Shown here piece after piece: positions 60,803-64,000 of a stretch of 64,000 bases of DNA. The position numbers were made by a program, and so were the translations under genes. The DNA comes from Pseudomonadota bacterium. GTDB lineage: Bacteria > Pseudomonadota > Alphaproteobacteria > UBA1280 > RI-95. Position 1 is the stretch's first letter. Each line of letters opens with the position of its first letter. The stretch is taken from assembly GCA_016125375.1 (NCBI GenBank), contig WGLU01000008.1, positions 62,001-126,000 of the forward strand, in the 5' to 3' direction. The notes below the pieces were generated by a model, which ran no database searches, was not told where the DNA came from, and was given only the letters and a program-made list of their open reading frames with translations.

Positions 60803-60831
60803 AGTGTATACAAACCTTGGTGGCCCGGCAA
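60803..60831 (-). promoter_or_regulatory. Promoter of the helical soluble protein gene
   Basis: Minus-strand TTGCCG, 17-base spacer, TACACT, adjacent to the rsmE stop at 60837; one base from the TACAGT -10 of other unknown genes. Confidence 0.6.
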
Positions 60832-60836
60832 GCTCC

Positions 60837-61550
60837 TCAGGCCATATGGTCAAAAAAACGGGCACAGGCAGCACATACGGCCGTGTCCACCCGCAGAATG
60901 TGGGGGCCCAACCCAGTGGCCGTGACTTTTTTATGGCCGCTCAAGAAAGCCTTCTCCGCGGGTGAAAATCCGCCCTCCGGCCCCACCAGCACACCATCTC
61001 CGGCTCTTGGGGTACCCACCCACTTACCGCCCGTGCTTTCATCGCACCAGAAAACATGTCCGGCGGCAGCATCGGCGGCCTTTTGTACCGGTATGACAGG
61101 CAACAGCTGTGGCACACTCAAGCGTTCACTCTGCTCGGCTGCCTCTACCAGCAGGGCCTCTACCCGCTCCGTATTGATTTTGTCCGCTACACAAAAGTCG
61201 GTTTTAACAGGCTGGATGTGGGTAACACCAAATTCTGTCGCCTGACGAAACACCCGGTCCATCGCATCCTTTTTGGTCATGGCAATATACAGCCACACAT
61301 CGCAGGCAGGCGGTTGCGAGCGGATTTGCTCACGCAGCAAAAGGTTTTTCGCATCATCGTCCTGTAGGGTGGCGGCAACAAGGCCGTCGCGGCCATTGAA
61401 CAAAGATATCACATCCCCCTCTTTAAAACGCAAAACGCGGCTGATTCGCCGTGCAAGGGCCTTGTCGGGATGAATCACCGTACCTACCTCTAGCGCGCCG
61501 CCGTAAAAGAGTTGTTTCAATGACTTGCTTTGTTTATGTTTTATGTTCAT
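60837..61550 (-). CDS. rsmE: 16S rRNA m3U1498 methyltransferase
   Basis: 237 residues. SPOUT-fold methyltransferase acting on U1498 of 16S rRNA. Seen: RISRVLRFKEGDVISLFNG near the N terminus, EFGVTHIQPVKTDFCV, and the SAM-binding knot VGPEGGFSPAEKAF followed by LGPHILRVDTA. Start: ATG at 61550, with no clear ribosome site; divergent from the UbiA-like gene with a 13-base gap. This pairing with ubiA is common in Alphaproteobacteria. Confidence 0.95.
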   Translation of the reverse strand: MNIKHKQSKSLKQLFYGGALEVGTVIHPDKALARRISRVLRFKEGDVISLFNGRDGLVAATLQDDDAKNLLLREQIRSQPPACDVWLYIAMTKKDAMDRVFRQATEFGVTHIQPVKTDFCVADKINTERVEALLVEAAEQSERLSVPQLLPVIPVQKAADAAAGHVFWCDESTGGKWVGTPRAGDGVLVGPEGGFSPAEKAFLSGHKKVTATGLGPHILRVDTAVCAACARFFDHMA

Positions 61551-61563
61551 AAGGGGCCCGGAC

Positions 61564-62454
61564 ATGAAATTGATGACGCTGTTGCAAAAGGTAAAAGAAA
61601 TTTCCTTCGCCGACAAGGTGCAGGCTGCAAAAGACGCAGTCCTCACACCTGCGGTCATGGACGTTTTGTACATGTTGCGCCTTAACCGCCCGGCAACGGC
61701 GCTCCTGATGGTCTGGCCGATGCTCTGGGGCTTTTACTCACCCGCCCATACCCACTGGGGACTGATGCCCCTCGTCGTGCTGATGGCCGTGACCATGCGC
61801 AGCGCTAGCTGCCTGTATATCGACCTTTACAACCCCGCCATCGAGGGCGAGAGCGACTGTAAGAACGCCCGCGCGCCTGTCCTCGCTTTTCTGGTGCTTA
61901 TGCTGGCCCTCAGCTTCCTGCTGGCATGGATAAATGGTCCGATTGTGATGTTCCTGGCCATTTGCTGGTTCATCATGGTGGCTGCCTACCCCTACCTGCA
62001 CCAACTCACATGGTACCCGCAAGCCTTTGCCGGGGTCATTTTTGGCGGCTGGTCCTGCCTGATGGGTCAGGGTGCCTCCGGCGGCCTGTCGGTTGAGCTG
62101 GTATTCCTGTTTCTGGCCGGCAGCTTCTGGGTTGCAGCGGTCGAGACCCTCAAGGCCGACATCAAACGCTCTCAGGACGCCGAAAAAGGTGTCAAATCCG
62201 TCGCCCTTGTCATGGGCACATGGCGGATTCCGTTTATGAGCAGCTGCCTCATCGCCACGTTAGTTCTGCTGGTGCTCACGGGTATTGTCATCAGCGCGGG
62301 CGGGCTGTTTTATGCAGCATTGATGGCTGCGCAGATGCTGCTGGGTACGGCGTATTACGGCATTCATCTGAACGAACACGCCGCCGCGCGGGCAACCTAT
62401 GGCCGTACGGCATTGGCAGGTGCCTTGGTGGTTCTGGCATTTATGCTTTCCTGA
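61564..62454 (+). CDS. UbiA-like prenyltransferase homologue with degraded active-site motifs
   Basis: 296 residues, about eight membrane segments. Position next to rsmE and segments such as RPATALLMVWPMLWG, YPQAFAGVIFGGW and GVKSVALVMG place it with 4-hydroxybenzoate polyprenyltransferase (ubiquinone synthesis). However, the first Asp motif, normally NDxxDRDxD, reads IDLYNPAIE, and the second, normally YDTxYAxQDxxDD, reads VETLKADIKRSQD, so most Mg-binding aspartates are absent. It may have a different role, or another UbiA exists elsewhere. Start: ATG at 61564 with AAGGGG at seven-base spacing. Confidence 0.8.
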   Translation: MKLMTLLQKVKEISFADKVQAAKDAVLTPAVMDVLYMLRLNRPATALLMVWPMLWGFYSPAHTHWGLMPLVVLMAVTMRSASCLYIDLYNPAIEGESDCKNARAPVLAFLVLMLALSFLLAWINGPIVMFLAICWFIMVAAYPYLHQLTWYPQAFAGVIFGGWSCLMGQGASGGLSVELVFLFLAGSFWVAAVETLKADIKRSQDAEKGVKSVALVMGTWRIPFMSSCLIATLVLLVLTGIVISAGGLFYAALMAAQMLLGTAYYGIHLNEHAAARATYGRTALAGALVVLAFMLS

Positions 62455-62457
62455 AGG

Positions 62458-62486
62458 TTGCCCGCCCTGCCGCCAATGCCTATACT
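62458..62486 (+). promoter_or_regulatory. Promoter of the kinase/ATPase gene
   Basis: TTGCCC, 17-base spacer, TATACT, about 36 bases upstream of the start at 62522. Confidence 0.65.
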
Positions 62487-62521
62487 GGCCGGATAAGAAT
62501 CCCGAGGAGATGCGCCTTATT

Positions 62522-64000
62522 ATGACACCTCATACCGATGCACTCGTGCGCGCCCTGTCGCAAGATAGTATCTACGCCGACGGCAAAACCCTGCCTGTCG
62601 AGCATATCGAGACCCACATCTCCCACGTTTTTCTGCGCGGTGACTGGGCCTACAAGCTCAAAAAACCGGTCAATTTCGGCTTTCTGGATTTTTCCACACT
62701 CGATGCCCGCAAACACTTCTGCGAAAAAGAGCTCGCCGCCAATGCCCGCTACGCACCTGAAATCTATGACAGTGTTGTGCCACTGACCTTCGACGGCACG
62801 GCCTACCATCTGGGTGGTAAGGGCGAGGTTGTGGACTATGTGGTGAAAATGAAAAAATTTGACCCTACTACCGTTTTTGATGCACTGCTGGCCAAAGGCA
62901 AACTGGACGAGCACATGCTCAGTGACCTGACCGACCGCGTGGTGCAGTTCCATGTTGGCGAACCGGTTGTCAAAGGCTTCTGGGCTTATGATGATGTACG
63001 CACCTTTGCGCTGGATAACGTCACCGTGCTGGAAGCAAACCCCGACATCATCCACGCCTCCGACGCCGCACGCCTGCGCGCCCTGACCGAGCAGGCCCTG
63101 CAAACCGTCAAACCGTTGATAGAACAGCGCCAAAAGACCCACGTCAAGGCGACGCACGGCGATCTTCACCTGCGCAACATCTGCCTGCTGGACGACGTGG
63201 CCATTCCCTTCGACGGTATTGAGTTCAATGACCACTTTGTGAATAACGACGTGTACGCCGACATCGCTTTCCTGATTATGGATCTCATCCAGCGCGGGCA
63301 CGAGGATCTGGCAACAGCCGTCCTGAACCGCTACCTCAAACGCGGGGATGACTTTGCAGGCCTGCCCCTGCTGAATTTGTACCTCAGCTACCGTGCCGGG
63401 GTCCGTGCCAAAGTCGCCTGCCTGCAACACGGCGGCGCCAGCGAGAACGAAAAACCCCGCCTCGCCGAAGAGGCCCGTAGCTATACAGCGGCGGCGACCC
63501 GCTTCCTGAACGGCCCCAGACAGAAGCGCCTGATTGCCATCGGCGGCCTGTCCGGCAGCGGCAAAAGCACATTGGGCAAGGAAATCGCGCATCATATCGG
63601 CGCCATTCACATTCGCTCCGATGCCGTGCGTAAGCACATCTTCGGCACACCGGTCTGGGAACGTGCCCCGCAGGAGGCCTATAGCGCGGAGATGACTGAA
63701 AAAACTTACAACGGCTTGCTAGAGCGCGCCGAACTGGCACTTGCCACCGGCCGGCCGGTTATCATCGACGCCGTCAGCGCCCGTGAAAGCGAACGCGATG
63801 CGTTGGAGAAATTCGCCCAGACCCACGGCCTTTCGTTCACCGGCATCTGGTGCCAGCTCCCGGCAGAGGAAGCCCGCAAACGCATTGCCGCGCGCCGGGG
63901 GGATATCTCCGACGCCACCGTCGACGTGTACGAAAAACAGATGCTTTATGATACAGGCCGCATCAACTGGCACCGTCTGGATACGCAGAACGGCATCCAG
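62522..64000 (+). CDS. Bifunctional phosphotransferase-like / AAA ATPase protein, 3' end beyond the window
   Basis: About 493 residues visible; the right edge cuts the gene. Residues about 1-330 form an aminoglycoside-phosphotransferase-like kinase: VFLRGDWAYKLKKPVNFGFLD (ATP-binding lysine), THGDLHLRNI (catalytic Asp, metal Asn) and FDGIEFND (metal Asp). Residues about 335 onward are a P-loop kinase domain: IGGLSGSGKSTLGKEIA, then IRSDAVRKH and VIIDAVSARESERDA. This two-domain family is common in Proteobacteria, but its substrate is unknown. Start: ATG at 62522 with GAGGAG 12 bases upstream; another ATG at 62510 sits too close to that site. Confidence 0.9.
   Translation, partial: MTPHTDALVRALSQDSIYADGKTLPVEHIETHISHVFLRGDWAYKLKKPVNFGFLDFSTLDARKHFCEKELAANARYAPEIYDSVVPLTFDGTAYHLGGKGEVVDYVVKMKKFDPTTVFDALLAKGKLDEHMLSDLTDRVVQFHVGEPVVKGFWAYDDVRTFALDNVTVLEANPDIIHASDAARLRALTEQALQTVKPLIEQRQKTHVKATHGDLHLRNICLLDDVAIPFDGIEFNDHFVNNDVYADIAFLIMDLIQRGHEDLATAVLNRYLKRGDDFAGLPLLNLYLSYRAGVRAKVACLQHGGASENEKPRLAEEARSYTAAATRFLNGPRQKRLIAIGGLSGSGKSTLGKEIAHHIGAIHIRSDAVRKHIFGTPVWERAPQEAYSAEMTEKTYNGLLERAELALATGRPVIIDAVSARESERDALEKFAQTHGLSFTGIWCQLPAEEARKRIAARRGDISDATVDVYEKQMLYDTGRINWHRLDTQNGIQ

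Noticed and set aside
1-64000. CRISPR array, insertion sequence or prophage
   Set aside because: No regularly spaced repeats, no transposase or integrase reading frame and no phage structural genes were seen.

Overview
The window looks like a stretch of an alphaproteobacterial chromosome (GC fairly high, little intergenic space, most starts preceded by GGAG-type ribosome binding sites). The evidence is gene order and gene form: addB/addA/trxA, an rpoN block (rapZ, hpf, rpoN, lptB, lptA, lptC, kdsD, rnd), a cytochrome c oxidase cluster with ctaC, ctaA (Cox15 type), ctaB, ctaG, ctaD and ctaE followed by thrC and an M16 peptidase, a fused TsaE-AmgK protein next to MurU, and rsmE next to a UbiA-like gene. 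I cannot name the genus. No rRNA, insertion sequence, integrase, prophage or CRISPR array was seen. One tRNA-Leu (CAG) is present.

Layout. 1-2.3 kb: ornithine aminotransferase (cut by the left edge) and arginase, with a terminator-like hairpin in the arginase leader. 2.5-9.9 kb: trxA, addA and addB, with an opposite-strand small membrane gene between addA and addB. 10-15 kb: dienelactone hydrolase, an XRE regulator divergent from a frameshifted S24 repressor-like gene, murU, tsaE-amgK and a ferredoxin-NADP reductase. 15-21 kb: two S1-type proteases, a zinc-metalloprotease-like lipoprotein, ahcY and a coiled-coil membrane protein. 21-30 kb: the rpoN block, with three unrelated genes between rapZ and hpf. 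30-34 kb: three tandem genes of one unrecognised family, then tRNA-Leu. 34-42 kb: carbonic anhydrase, three tandem ABC exporters, uppP. 42-51 kb: a lipoprotein, queG, small unknowns, yaaA, a small kinase-like protein, an M16 peptidase, an isoprenylcysteine-methyltransferase-like protein, thrC and an EEP-family phosphohydrolase. 51-58 kb: Nudix hydrolase and the cytochrome oxidase cluster, including a 55-codon membrane ORF. 58-64 kb: tldD, a secreted small protein, rsmE, a UbiA-like protein lacking most catalytic aspartates, and a two-domain kinase/ATPase cut by the right edge.

The most unusual feature is a set of about fourteen unrelated, mostly unrecognised genes scattered among the conserved operons. 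Most are single-gene units with their own promoter (often TTGnnn, 17 bases, TACAGT or similar), a pyrimidine-rich leader, a GGAG-type site and a hairpin terminator just after the stop. Several sit inside gene blocks that are contiguous in relatives. The three-gene family at 30.4-34.1 kb belongs to this set and is the best candidate for an undescribed system. A second notable point is that the oxidase subunit I has a YSHPAVY motif in place of the glutamate-containing HPEVY motif.
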